Shown in pieces: positions 10,347 to 19,222 of a stretch of DNA of 64,000 bases (position 1 is its first letter; each line of letters opens with the position of its first letter). Made by a program: the position numbers and the translations under genes. Origin of the DNA: VRUE01 sp963824705 (lineage in GTDB: Bacteria > Actinomycetota > Thermoleophilia > Solirubrobacterales > 70-9); the NCBI GenBank assembly GCA_963824705.1, contig CAWGQE010000003.1, positions 496,001 to 560,000 on the forward strand, written 5' to 3'. The notes beneath the pieces were generated by a model. It was given only the letters and a program-made list of their open reading frames with translations, did no database searches and had not been told where the DNA came from.

Positions 10347-11211
10347 CGAGCCAGTCGATCGGCCGAGCCGGGTCGCTTGCGTCGCGGAAGATCGGAGCGA
10401 ACGGGCCTTCGCGCTCCAAGTCCTCGAGCAGGCAGATCGACACCGCCAACTCCGGCTCGCGGGTGAAGCGCGGGTTGGTCCCGAGCATCGCGATCGTCGT
10501 CGCGCGGCGGCGCTCCAGCACGTTGCGCCGACCGCCCGTCAACACGCAGTGGATCGGCGGGAAGACGGGGTAGCGCTCGCGCCACAGCGGCTCGCCATCG
10601 GCGCCGGTCAGCCGATGCAGCTCGGCGTAGCGGGCCAGCTCGGCGGCCAGGCGGTCGACCGAGAGCGTCGCGCGGTCGAGCTCCAAGAAGCGCTGCTCGA
10701 TCGCCACCCCCTCGCCATCGAGCAGCAGGTAGGTGAAGACGGCGTCGGCGACCAGCGCCCGACGCCGACGGCGCCGACCTCTGGAGAGCGGGTGGGAGAC
10801 CTCGTGGCGCCAGGAGAACGGGCCGAACTCATCCCCGCGCTCTCGCGCCGCTTCGAGGAAGCAGATCGCGGCGCCGTTGACCGCCAGGGTGTGAGCCTGA
10901 AGCGGTCCCGCCGCTCCCTCGGCGCCGATCAGCCGAGGCTCTCCATCGAGCGCACCCGCCTCGCGGGCCACACGCGCTCCCAGCTCGGTGACGTGCCAGA
11001 GACGGCGGTGGGAGCGGGGCGAGCGGACGTAGCCGGCGAGGCCGGCGTCGCCGAGCCGCACGAGCATTCGCTGCGCCCAGCGCTCGCCGCTGGCGGGCAG
11101 GTGGATGGCGCGGACCTGCGCCGCCGAGAGGACGCGGTGCTGGGCGAGCGAGGCGACGATCTCGATCCCCGTCTCGGTGGCGGCCGATTCCAGGCTTGCC
11201 GATCTGCTCAC
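10327..11211 (-). CDS. Replication-relaxation family protein (Replic_Relax)
   Basis: 294 aa. The N-terminal winged helix (EIVASLAQHRVLSAAQVRAIHLP, shown here by EIVASLAQH and LSAAQVRAIH) is followed by LWHVTELGARVAREAG, and the middle contains EVSHPL and a run of basic residues, then DAVFTYLLLDGE. This is the pattern of the Replic_Relax family found on actinobacterial integrative and conjugative elements beside a TraG/FtsK ATPase. It is presumed to act in replication or relaxation of element DNA. It starts 3 nt after the ATPase stop and lies in the same operon. Confidence 0.75.
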   Translation of the reverse strand: MSRSASLESAATETGIEIVASLAQHRVLSAAQVRAIHLPASGERWAQRMLVRLGDAGLAGYVRSPRSHRRLWHVTELGARVAREAGALDGEPRLIGAEGAAGPLQAHTLAVNGAAICFLEAARERGDEFGPFSWRHEVSHPLSRGRRRRRRALVADAVFTYLLLDGEGVAIEQRFLELDRATLSVDRLAAELARYAELHRLTGADGEPLWRERYPVFPPIHCVLTGGRRNVLERRRATTIAMLGTNPRFTREPELAVSICLLEDLEREGPFAPIFRDASDPARPIDWLGGDSDA

Positions 11212-11213
11212 GC

Positions 11214-13838
11214 TTAGTCGGTGCCTCCCTGCACCCGGAGCGAGCGCGGTGGCTTCGCGGCTGGCTCGCCTGGGGCTTCCGGCGCTGACTTGTTGCCCGC
11301 CGACTTCCGTCGCTTCGAGAGCGCCGTGAGGATGCGCTCGTCGAGCGTCTCAAGATGTTCGACGACCTCGGTCGCCTCGACTCGCGTGACCGCGCCCTCG
11401 CCTCGCTCTCCGGATCGGTCACCGGGCAGCTCGACCACGTCCTCGACCCTGATCCCCTCCAGCGCGAACGGCTTGCTCAGCTCGCCGCGGTCGGTCACCT
11501 GGGCGATGAAGCGGTAGCGCCCGAGCTGGGTCACCGCCTCGGGGCTGACCCGCCGTCCCCACTCCTTGGTCAGCAGAGCGGCGGCGTGGGAGTTGAGGGC
11601 GCTCGTCAGCAGGTGGGAGCGGTTGGTCGTCAGCGCGTTCAGGGTCTGCGGGTTCAGCCGCTCGGGGTTCTGGTTCAGCACCACCGCCCGCAGCCCGAAC
11701 TTGGCGCTCTGCTCCAGCAGCGCGGCGAGGTTGCCCGAGGCGACGCCGTCGTAGGTCTGGACCTCGTCGAGGAAGACCCAGAAGGGCTTGCGCGCGTCGC
11801 CCCCGACGTTCGAGCGCCCCTTGGCGGCGTGCAGCAGATCGAAGAGGAGCAGGTTGGCGAGCAGCCGCTCGCGGGTGCCGCCGGAGCCGGGGTGGGCGAG
11901 GACGATCCAGCCCTGGTCCATCGCCTCGCGCACCCGGTAGGAGCTTTGGCTCTGGCCGAGCAGCGCGGTCATCGGCGTCGAGCCGCGCAGGCGGTCGACC
12001 AGATTGGTCAGCGGCGTGATCGCCTCTTCTGAGAGCAGCGGGAAGCGGTCGAGCCAGAAGCGCTGGGAGGCCCTCGGCAGGAACGGCAGCACCGCCTCGC
12101 GCCAGCGCTCGTCGGAGAGCAGGGTGGGGAGCTGGAAGATCGTCGGCGCCAGCTCGGGAGGCAGCGCCTGGGCGGCGTGCCCGAGCGCCCCGGCCGCCTG
12201 CGTGGTCAGGTTGATCGCGCGGGTGCTCTGCTCGCCCCACTGCATGGTCGAGGCGAAGGCGTCGACGATCGCCTCGACCCGCGCCTCGACCGCTGCGGTG
12301 TCCTCGCCCCTCAGCTCGAAGAGGTTCCAGCCCGGCAGGCACCAGCCGCCGCCTTGGCTGACGTCGATCTCGACCACCCGGCGGGCGAGCTTCGGCTCCC
12401 CCAGATAGGGCCTGATCCTACGCAGGGCGTCGCCGTGGGGATCGAGGAAGAGGCCGCCGTGCCCGCCGCGGACCAGGTGGACGAACTGGGCGATCGCCGT
12501 CTCGGTCTTGCCGTAGCGGCTGCGCCCGGCGATGTAGGTGAAGAAGGTGTCGGCGGCGCGGGCGCCGACCACCTTCTTGCCGTGTTCGCCGCCGACCCGC
12601 CCGAGCGGGATCAGGTCCGGGTCGCCTTCCTTGAACTCCGGCAGCGCGGGGGGCGCCGGCAGCAGGGTGCCCGAGCGCACGACGTTCTCCGAGACGCAGT
12701 GGGCGTTCGGCGGCTTCAGGAAGGCGGCGACCTCTCGGGCCGCGAGGATCATGCGCCGGGCCGGACGGTGAAGGCCGGTGGAGAGGCGGCGGTCGAAGCT
12801 CCGGCGCCGCAGAGGGTTGTCGGCGCCGAAGAAGGCGACATTGCCGATCCCCAGTCCCGAGGGCCGCAGGTGGTTATGGCCGGCGAACGGCTCGAAGGCG
12901 GCCAGCAGGTTGCGCATCGCTTCCTTCGTCTGCGGCTTCTCGGCCGCCTCGCAGCAGAGGAGGATCTGCGCCTCAAACAGCGGCCCGGAGTCCCTCAGCT
13001 TCGCGTTGAGCGCCTCGCCGACGAGGCGGCGCTCGAATAGCTCACCGGGATCGGCGGGGCCGCTGTGTCGTTCGTTGGTCAGCACCTCCATGAAGCTGCG
13101 GCCTCGGCTGTGCAGCCGCCGCGCCTCCCGTTTCAGGCGGCGCTGCAGTCGCGAGCGGCGCGTACCGGCGCTCGGCAGCAGGTCGACGCAGACGGTGACG
13201 CGCTCGCCATGCTTCGGTCGCAGCGAGGCCATCGCCGCTGCGAACGGCTGCAAGGGATCGGGGTCGAGGTCCAAGCGGGCGAGCGGCTCGACGCTGGCGC
13301 GGGCCAGGGTCAGCTCGGTGCGGAGCCTGACCGTCTTGCCGGGCGCCTGCTTGTCTGGCGGCAGCACGTCGGTCACCTCCCGCAGCTCCGCGCCCTCGTA
13401 GCCGCGCAACGCCGTGCGCAGCAGCCCACGCGAGCGGTCGGGGACTTCGAGCAGGTAGACGAGGCGGCCTTCGCGGTCGTTGGTCAGCTGCACCCGCAGC
13501 CCTTGGGCTCGGCGGTCGAGCCAACCACGCAGGCTGCGATCGGCCCGCGCCAGCTCGGCGGCGAAGCGCAGCACGGTCTCTGGCTTCGGGTCGAACTCGT
13601 CGGCTGGGATTACCGCGACCGTGGCGCGCGCGGCCAGCGCGCGGCGCGTGGCGAGGAAGCGCTGTGGAGCCAGCGCGAGGGCGATAGCGAGGGCGCCGAG
13701 AGCGAAGGGGGCGAGCGACGCCGCGGAGGCGAGGAGGTGATCGAGGCGGATGCTCGACACGGCGCTCCCGAGGGCGGCGACCGCGAGCAGCGCGAAGAGC
13801 GCCAGCATCGGCCTGGGATCGCGACCGTCGCCCGTCAT
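11214..13838 (-). CDS. TraG/HerA-type conjugative coupling ATPase
   Basis: 874 aa. The N-terminus has two hydrophobic helices (about 8-60). A large middle region precedes a Walker A motif (GRSRYGKTET, near residue 437) and LFLDPHGDA, typical of HerA/TraG/DUF87 pumps. Walker B is FWVFLDEVQT near 687, followed by a sensor-like VVLNQNPERL. Length, membrane anchor and motifs fit the VirD4/TraM-recognition coupling ATPases of actinobacterial ICEs, which move DNA through the membrane. It is the first gene of a leftward operon with Replic_Relax, a small gene, AbiEi and the integrase. The long intergenic region upstream probably holds the promoter. Confidence 0.85.
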   Translation of the reverse strand: MTGDGRDPRPMLALFALLAVAALGSAVSSIRLDHLLASAASLAPFALGALAIALALAPQRFLATRRALAARATVAVIPADEFDPKPETVLRFAAELARADRSLRGWLDRRAQGLRVQLTNDREGRLVYLLEVPDRSRGLLRTALRGYEGAELREVTDVLPPDKQAPGKTVRLRTELTLARASVEPLARLDLDPDPLQPFAAAMASLRPKHGERVTVCVDLLPSAGTRRSRLQRRLKREARRLHSRGRSFMEVLTNERHSGPADPGELFERRLVGEALNAKLRDSGPLFEAQILLCCEAAEKPQTKEAMRNLLAAFEPFAGHNHLRPSGLGIGNVAFFGADNPLRRRSFDRRLSTGLHRPARRMILAAREVAAFLKPPNAHCVSENVVRSGTLLPAPPALPEFKEGDPDLIPLGRVGGEHGKKVVGARAADTFFTYIAGRSRYGKTETAIAQFVHLVRGGHGGLFLDPHGDALRRIRPYLGEPKLARRVVEIDVSQGGGWCLPGWNLFELRGEDTAAVEARVEAIVDAFASTMQWGEQSTRAINLTTQAAGALGHAAQALPPELAPTIFQLPTLLSDERWREAVLPFLPRASQRFWLDRFPLLSEEAITPLTNLVDRLRGSTPMTALLGQSQSSYRVREAMDQGWIVLAHPGSGGTRERLLANLLLFDLLHAAKGRSNVGGDARKPFWVFLDEVQTYDGVASGNLAALLEQSAKFGLRAVVLNQNPERLNPQTLNALTTNRSHLLTSALNSHAAALLTKEWGRRVSPEAVTQLGRYRFIAQVTDRGELSKPFALEGIRVEDVVELPGDRSGERGEGAVTRVEATEVVEHLETLDERILTALSKRRKSAGNKSAPEAPGEPAAKPPRSLRVQGGTD

Positions 13839-14580
13839 GCACTTACCTCTGGGTGACGTAGGTATGTCGGCAAAACGCAGAGCCCGCGATCGGCGTTGTG
13901 ATGCGGGGTTGGTCTGCTTTCAGGGTTGATCGTCGCGACCCGAGGACCGCCCGCAGGGGCGACCGCTCGGCCGACCTCGCGAACGAACTCAGCCGTGCAG
14001 GCCTCGCGCTGCCCGAGCGCCGGTCTCCACGCCTCAGCGAGGCGGTCGCCGGCAACTGGCGCAGGGGCGGCCCAGCCGCTCCCGATCGGCGGTGTTCCGG
14101 CCACGACTCGGCTCTCTACGAAATTGCCCATCTGCCTATCCGTCGTACGAGCCGACCGGATCCGGCACTTTTCCAGTGAGCAGCGCTGACACGACGCTGC
14201 TCTCCGCGATGGGGCGCGCCCCCGCTGCGGTGCGAACTCCCGTCCACCGGCTGAGCCAGGACGTGCCCGGCGAGAGACAAAAGCGACGGCCGCTGGGTCT
14301 GCGGCAGCCGCCTGCTGGCCCTGGAATGAGGTTTGCGCGAAGCCCTCCACATAACAACAGGGGGCCGAGGGCCGAAAGTGGCCCCCTAAAATGTTCTTGA
14401 CTTGCTCGCGCATCCACTACTACAGAGGCGCGAGCAGCGAAAGTGGTCCCCCTTATGTGACGGCTATGTGACGAATTCGCGCAGTCAGTCCATCCATCAG
14501 GAACTCTGCGGGCCGCAAATTGGCTGAAATGTCGCGGCACACTCTTACCCCCGCGCCTGTACCCAGATACAACTTCCTCC
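13839..14580. other. 742-nt non-coding region between divergent accessory operons
   Basis: No credible gene. It lies between the leftward transfer operon and the rightward BpsA-like pair, so it should carry both promoters. The right half is repeat-rich (see 14360-14473) and could be an origin of replication or transfer for the element. That is inference from position and repeats only. Confidence 0.6.
14360..14473. repeat. Cluster of short direct and inverted repeats (iteron- or oriT-like)
   Basis: The sequence shows gaaagtgg followed by a C-run twice (14374-14387 and 14439-14453). A 7-bp inverted repeat gggggcc/ggccccc lies at 14360-14366 and 14380-14386. An 8-bp perfect inverted repeat gctcgcgc/gcgcgagc lies at 14404-14411 and 14428-14435. 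A tandem tatgtgacg occurs at 14454-14462 and 14465-14473 with an 11-nt period. The helical-turn spacing and position upstream of transfer genes suggest protein binding. Confidence 0.5.
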
Positions 14581-15417
14581 GTGCCTGGGAGCGAGATCGA
14601 CCTACGAGCGGCTGTGAATGCGATCTCCGACGTGATCCAGAATCGCCCCGCCCCACTCAGGGAGTTCGACCAGATCTACATGAAGGCCGGCGACATGGTG
14701 ATGCAGGCCGAGCAGATCGCACGATGGGCCGACAAGAAACACCTCGCCTTTATCGGCGACGGCGACGCGATCTCGATCTGCTGCGTCTACCTGAAGCACC
14801 GGGGCATCTTGCCCTACGGGCCCGACAAGGTGACGGTCTTCGACTTCGACGAGCGGATGTGCAATTCGGTCGAGCGGTTCGCCGACGCGGAGCGCCTGGT
14901 CTCCCTTTCCTCGGTTCTCTACAACTGCCTCGACCCTTTCCCGGGCCCGACCGACTTCGACTGCTTCTACACCAACCCTCCGTGGGGGGCGAGCAACAAA
15001 GGTGAGAGCGTCAAGGTCTTCGTCGAGCGTGGGATGGAGGCCACGGAATACGCGGGCCAGGGGGTCGTGGTGATCGCCGACGATCCCGAACTGACCTGGC
15101 CGAAGAAGGTGCTGGCGAGCCTCCAGTCCTTCGCCGTCAGCGAGGGCTTCTTCGTCCAGCGGATGACCCCCCAACTCCATAGCTACCACCTCGACGACGC
15201 ACCCGACCTCCAATCGTGCAACGTCTTCCTGGCGCCGGTCTCGACGGATCGGCGTCCGACGGAGAGCCTCCGGATCGTCGACCCCGTCCGACTCGAGAAC
15301 TTCTACGGCCGCGAGAAGACGCCCCGGGTCAGGTACGTGAAAGAGCGCGCTAGGCTCGATTACGGCAAGGCTCACGAATCCGATTACCTACTCGACCTCC
15401 TGGAGACCCCGGAATGA
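14581..15417 (+). CDS. BpsA-like (bis-aminopropyl spermidine synthase family) SAM-fold enzyme
   Basis: 278 aa from a GTG start. The N-terminus has PLREFDQIYM, matching the conserved DQ block of the branched-chain polyamine synthase C-terminal family. A Rossmann motif I-like FIGDGDAIS (near 60), VFDFDER (near 86) and TNPPWGASNKG (near 128) follow, in the order of BpsA/class I methyltransferase folds. True BpsA transfers aminopropyl groups to spermidine. The NPPW motif and genomic setting make a nucleic-acid or small-molecule modifying role equally possible. It overlaps the next gene by 4 nt (ATGA), so the two products probably work together. Confidence 0.6.
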   Translation: MPGSEIDLRAAVNAISDVIQNRPAPLREFDQIYMKAGDMVMQAEQIARWADKKHLAFIGDGDAISICCVYLKHRGILPYGPDKVTVFDFDERMCNSVERFADAERLVSLSSVLYNCLDPFPGPTDFDCFYTNPPWGASNKGESVKVFVERGMEATEYAGQGVVVIADDPELTWPKKVLASLQSFAVSEGFFVQRMTPQLHSYHLDDAPDLQSCNVFLAPVSTDRRPTESLRIVDPVRLENFYGREKTPRVRYVKERARLDYGKAHESDYLLDLLETPE

Positions 15418-15989
15418 GCGAAATCATCAAACCCGGCGAGGACATCCTCTTTATGAAGGTCGGGACCCACGCCAACGAGTCCCTAGAGGAGATCATCGAA
15501 CGAAAGGAGGCCGAGATCGAGGCGGCCGGCTTCGCGCTGTGGGGCTATGGGGGTAACACCTGCCACCCGCTGACGATGGTCCAGCCCTTTGCGCGGGACG
15601 CGGTCGAGCGGGGCAACCAGATTCATCTCTGCATGGAACCGATGGTGTCCAACCATTTCGCGGTGACCGAGCGGGCGACCAAATTCTCTGTCGACGGCGT
15701 CAACTGGGAGGAGATCGACCCGGCGATCAACGTGATCGGCTCTCGGTACGCGCTTGCGATCAAGGATCTGAAGCAACAGGAGTTTGAACTGCCGCTCGCC
15801 CAGACCCAGGTCGCGGTCGGCAACAGCAAAGGCAGGCGAGGCGATCGCTATATCCAGGGGCGGGTCGACAAGGCCTGCCTGGAGGTGGTCGGACCGCCCG
15901 ACGGGCCCGAGGACCCCGAGGGAAAGATCGTGCCGATTGGCCTAGTGGCCGAGGTCGTCGATCCCTACGCGGTCATCGTCCGCGATTAG
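15414..15989 (+). CDS. Unrecognised protein paired with BpsA-like enzyme (paralogue of 18027-18650)
   Basis: 191 aa, soluble. The N-terminal block reads KVGTHANESLEEIIERKE, then FALWGYGGNTCHP. The gene at 18027 repeats this design: RFGTEAGETIENILERKE, then IFFWGVGNSVAP. The two proteins therefore share a domain built on GT-x-A-x-E-(S/T)-x-E-x-I-x-ERKE and WG-x-GN-x4-P. I do not recognise the family. The C-terminal half (IDPAINVIGSRYALAIKDLK, GRRGDRYIQGRVD) differs. It is translationally coupled to the BpsA-like gene and followed by a convergent PIN-like gene. Confidence 0.7.
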   Translation: MSEIIKPGEDILFMKVGTHANESLEEIIERKEAEIEAAGFALWGYGGNTCHPLTMVQPFARDAVERGNQIHLCMEPMVSNHFAVTERATKFSVDGVNWEEIDPAINVIGSRYALAIKDLKQQEFELPLAQTQVAVGNSKGRRGDRYIQGRVDKACLEVVGPPDGPEDPEGKIVPIGLVAEVVDPYAVIVRD

Positions 15990-16000
15990 CCGCCCTCGCG

Positions 16001-16651
16001 TCACCGGTCGTCGACGAGCACTGCTGAGGCCTCGCGGCGCACCTCCCGGATGTATTGATTGAGAGCCTCGAGCGCCGTCGCCCGGTCGGCCGGTGCGTCA
16101 CCGAAGCAGCCGAAGCAGATGCTGAGGGACCTATCGACGCCCGACTCGGCACACACACAGGTGGAGAACCCGCCGAAGGTCTCCTCGACATCGATTGCCC
16201 GTCGGGCGATTTGTTCGAGGCAGCGCACCCGTCCTCGCAGGTCCCCGAGCGCGGGAAGGTGACAGCGGGCAACCTCAAGGCCCGCGATCGCTCGCTTATC
16301 GCCGGTCTCGAGCAGTGGGAGGCCGCGGGTCACGACGATCGCTGCGAGCTGGCTCTCGCCGTTGTCGAGAGCCAGCCCCCGTTCTTGGCCGCAGAGCTCT
16401 ATGTCCGCCGCCAGGGAAACCTCCTCCTCGGTCGGCTCGAGCTCCTTACAGCGGGCGAGCAGATCGGCGAAGTCCGAGTGCACTCTAGCCGCGCTGCGGT
16501 TCAGGGAAGAGTGGTCGATCTCATGGCGGACCACGTAGCGGGCGGCTCCGAGGATGCCGATCGATCCCGGGCCGTTGTCGGGCCAGAAGGCGTCGGCCAG
16601 CCCGTAGGAGACGGACTTCAGGATCAGGTCGTTGTCAACCACCGTTTCCAT
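16001..16651 (-). CDS. PIN-like domain protein
   Basis: 216 aa. Acidic residues sit at PIN-like positions: VVDNDLILKS at the N-terminus, a Glu in DNGESQLAAI near 99, and Asp in LETGDKRAI near 118. The pattern D...E...D with an alternating alpha/beta texture fits the PIN nuclease superfamily (toxin or RNA-cleaving subunits). A Cys-rich tail (STCVCAESGV, ICFGCFG) is unusual. It lies 16 nt downstream of the ImmA/IrrE gene on the same strand, so XRE, ImmA/IrrE and this gene form one leftward operon. The call is moderate because sequence identity to known PIN proteins is not obvious by eye. Confidence 0.55.
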   Translation of the reverse strand: METVVDNDLILKSVSYGLADAFWPDNGPGSIGILGAARYVVRHEIDHSSLNRSAARVHSDFADLLARCKELEPTEEEVSLAADIELCGQERGLALDNGESQLAAIVVTRGLPLLETGDKRAIAGLEVARCHLPALGDLRGRVRCLEQIARRAIDVEETFGGFSTCVCAESGVDRSLSICFGCFGDAPADRATALEALNQYIREVRREASAVLVDDR

Positions 16652-16667
16652 GCCGGACCCAGGCGAC

Positions 16668-17690
16668 CTACTCGGCCGGCGTGCCCAGGACGGCGGTCAC
16701 GAAGCGCGCTGCGTCCTGGGGGACGGAGTCGAGCTCCAGTTGGGTGTCCGCGACCTCGTTTACGGCCTGCCACGCGGGGGCCGGGGAGGAGTAGATGGAC
16801 TTCAACGCCCCGAACGCCGCGTCCCACCTCTGGGTTGAGTAGCCGAAGCAGAGCGCGAGGGTCCCCGGCTCGATCCCGAGAGGCGGGCCCTCCTGCCGGA
16901 CGACCCTGGCGAGCCCTCCGGGACTGGCCGCGGCACTGTCCTCGGCCTCGGTCACCTCCAGGTCCGGCCGCCCGGTAAGGAGCTCAAGGGCGAAGCGGTC
17001 GGCTGCAACCTCTTCTTCGTCGGCCGGCTCGAGGGCGCGGTCGGGAGGATCGACGTTGACGATCGCCTCGCCGGGAGAGAGATGGTTGAGGCCGATGTGA
17101 CCCATCTCGTGAGCGAGATGGAAGGCGACCGGGGCCGGATATTCCGAATCGCGGCCGAGGAGGATTGCTGAGCGATCGCCGACCCGGACGGTCATCGCCG
17201 CCATCCGCTTCGCCGACCAGGGAAAGACACGGAGAAAGACAACGGGTATCCCGACGCCCCAGCACACCGCGAGGAGGCTCTGCAGGTCGACGAACTCACG
17301 CCCCGTGGCAAGGATCGCGTCCCTGAGTGCCAGGCCTGCGGTGCCGCCGATCCCGCGGGAGGCCGGTTGCGTCGCCTGCAGGAGGACCGAAGCGACCGCC
17401 CGGCCGAAGGAGGTGAGGCCGGTGCGCTCGACCTCGTTCGCGCCCGAGAGGTTCTTGAATCTTGCCTCCTGGCCACCCCAAAGGAAGCGGGGCTCCTCGT
17501 CTGCCCCGAGGAGCGACCGCGGGTCGATCCCGAGCCGCCTTGAGACGCCGAAGCGCAGCTCCGTCCGTGCCGAGGGCGAGCTCTCGGCCTCATCGCTCCA
17601 CCAGGCCGGCCAAACGGCGTCGACGGCGGCCGGGTTCATCCCGAGGGCGTCGAGGCGGTCTTTCAGTTCTCTGCTGCTCGGACTGGTCAT
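16668..17690 (-). CDS. ImmA/IrrE family metallopeptidase
   Basis: 340 aa. The zinc site is FHLAHEMGHIGLNHL (HExxH, near residue 192), followed about 35 residues later by EEEVAADRFALELL, the second helix typical of ImmA/IrrE. Such peptidases commonly cleave or regulate a neighbouring XRE repressor. Here the XRE gene is immediately upstream with a 4-nt ATGA overlap, giving the standard pair. Downstream is the PIN-like gene. It is soluble and probably cytoplasmic. A role as sensor-triggered derepressor of this cluster is inference. Confidence 0.88.
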   Translation of the reverse strand: MTSPSSRELKDRLDALGMNPAAVDAVWPAWWSDEAESSPSARTELRFGVSRRLGIDPRSLLGADEEPRFLWGGQEARFKNLSGANEVERTGLTSFGRAVASVLLQATQPASRGIGGTAGLALRDAILATGREFVDLQSLLAVCWGVGIPVVFLRVFPWSAKRMAAMTVRVGDRSAILLGRDSEYPAPVAFHLAHEMGHIGLNHLSPGEAIVNVDPPDRALEPADEEEVAADRFALELLTGRPDLEVTEAEDSAAASPGGLARVVRQEGPPLGIEPGTLALCFGYSTQRWDAAFGALKSIYSSPAPAWQAVNEVADTQLELDSVPQDAARFVTAVLGTPAE

Positions 17691-18013
17691 GGGCTGTCCT
17701 CGGGGTTTGCGGCCCGGCTCAGGTTCCCCGCCGCCCTGATCAGCGTGGCTAGGGCCTCGGCATGTTCGGGCGAACCGTCCCAGATTTCCACCACGGCGTC
17801 ACATGCCGGGTTAGGCAGGGAAATCTCGTTTAGCTCTTTGCGAATATAACTGCATAGTTGCCTATAGCTCCGACTGTTTCGCCCCGGTACGCGTCGCCTG
17901 GCTCTGGAGACCGTGGGCTGACTTACTCCGGCACGTTCGGCCAACTCGGACTGCGTGATTCCCTTGTGCTTGAGGAGTGATTCGAGTTCTGCGGGTACGT
18001 CCATTGGATTCAC
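17687..18013 (-). CDS. XRE-family helix-turn-helix repressor
   Basis: 108 aa from GTG at 18013 (ATG at 18004 also possible). Residues about 12-40 form a clear HTH (LKHKGITQSELAERAGVSQ). It overlaps the ImmA/IrrE start by 4 nt. The start is only 13 nt from the divergent start at 18027, so one short AT-richer operator region (ttcactagtattcacgaa) must serve both directions. It probably represses its own operon and the neighbour. Confidence 0.85.
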   Translation of the reverse strand: MNPMDVPAELESLLKHKGITQSELAERAGVSQPTVSRARRRVPGRNSRSYRQLCSYIRKELNEISLPNPACDAVVEIWDGSPEHAEALATLIRAAGNLSRAANPEDSP

Positions 18014-18026
18014 TAGTATTCACGAA

Positions 18027-18650
18027 ATGCGAAAGAGCGTGCAAGTGATTCCCGATGCGTTCTGCTGGACCCGTTTCGGCACCGAGGCTGGTGAGACGAT
18101 CGAGAACATCCTCGAACGCAAGGAGAAGGAACGCCGGAACAACGACGGCATCTTCTTCTGGGGCGTCGGCAACTCCGTAGCCCCGGGGTTGGCGGCACTG
18201 CTCGAGAATGGCGAACGCCCGGAGGTCCTCTTCAGCCCGATTAAGGGTCCGCCGCGTGCTGTTGACCGTGCCCCCGCCGCACGCTTCGCCTGGAGGGCTG
18301 GACTCGATCTTGGCGGAGGGCACTTCGAGCTGCCACCGGCGGCGCGTGTGACGAGCGGGGGTCAGGCCGGCGGGCCGGGCCGGGCCCACTACGCCCTGGT
18401 ATGCGCCTCCTCCCGTCCTCTCGCAATCGTCCAAGGGGACGCAGATCTGGATTTCCTCGCCCTACGGAACCTCGTCAGCGGCAACCCTCTTGGCGCCTCG
18501 CAGGTGACGGCGGTCGTGCGGATGCTTCGCGACCAACCCGCCTCGGACATGCGCTACCCGGTCGCGATGCGGGCGGAGCTGGCACCTCCCTATTTCGTGC
18601 GCCTGACCGAGGCCTCCGAGGAGCCGGGGCTCCTCGCCGCAGCTTCCTGA
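18027..18650 (+). CDS. Unrecognised protein, paralogue of the 15414 product
   Basis: 207 aa from the ATG at 18027 (MRKSVQVIPDAF); an upstream extension to 17955 would run into the divergent XRE gene and is rejected. The N-terminal third matches the product of 15414-15989 (GT-x-A-x-E, ERKE, WG-x-GN). The remainder (PEVLFSPIKGPP, YALVCASSRPL, LRNLVSGNPLGASQVTAVV) is different. It is divergently transcribed from XRE/ImmA. The WG-x-GN...P motif followed by an alpha/beta domain suggests a nucleotide or nucleic-acid ligand, but nothing firm can be said. Confidence 0.7.
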   Translation: MRKSVQVIPDAFCWTRFGTEAGETIENILERKEKERRNNDGIFFWGVGNSVAPGLAALLENGERPEVLFSPIKGPPRAVDRAPAARFAWRAGLDLGGGHFELPPAARVTSGGQAGGPGRAHYALVCASSRPLAIVQGDADLDFLALRNLVSGNPLGASQVTAVVRMLRDQPASDMRYPVAMRAELAPPYFVRLTEASEEPGLLAAAS

Positions 18651-18766
18651 CCTTGCCCGGGTCGGGGCGCGGAGGCGTTCTAGCTTCGAGGGGTGAGTGA
18701 AGGAGGGCGCTTCAGCTTTCAATTACCGCTTGATATTTGAAAGCACTGCTAGTAGCCTTTTCTTCG

Positions 18767-19222
18767 ATGAACGCAACTAAGGAGCTCGACACCGCAGAGC
18801 GCTTTGCCCGCGAGGTTGACGAGATCGAGGAGATCGAGACTTCGCTTCCGTCCGATGCGCCGGCCCGCCGGCGCCTGCAGCAGGTGCGTTGGCGGCTCCT
18901 CGAAGGGGCGCCGTCGGTGAGGCTCTCGGTCGCGGCGGAAATGCTTGAGCTCTCGGTCCCGACGATCCGCGCCTGGATCTCGCGCGGCATCCTCGAGGAA
19001 CTCCCCAACTCCTCGCCTCGGCGGGTGACCCTCCGTAGTCTCAGCGAGGTCCGTCGGTCGCTGCGCGACCTGCGTGCGCTTGGTCAGGATCGCAACCTGC
19101 TGGAGGCCGTTCTGGCGCGGATCGAAGACGAGCGCGAGCTGGCCGACCCCGAGCTGCGGCGCTCGCTCGAAGAGATGCGCCGCGGCGAACTGGTAGACGT
19201 CACGCCGTCACGCCAGGCGTGA
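18767..19222 (+). CDS. Helix-turn-helix antitoxin-like protein
   Basis: 151 aa from ATG at 18767 (MNATKELDTAERFA). A MerR/excisionase-like HTH (VRLSVAAEMLELSVPTIRAW) lies near residues 55-80, followed by coiled, charged helices. Its stop overlaps the GTG start of the next gene by 4 nt, the usual arrangement of antitoxin first, toxin second. It probably binds its own promoter and the partner protein. Confidence 0.7.
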   Translation: MNATKELDTAERFAREVDEIEEIETSLPSDAPARRRLQQVRWRLLEGAPSVRLSVAAEMLELSVPTIRAWISRGILEELPNSSPRRVTLRSLSEVRRSLRDLRALGQDRNLLEAVLARIEDERELADPELRRSLEEMRRGELVDVTPSRQA

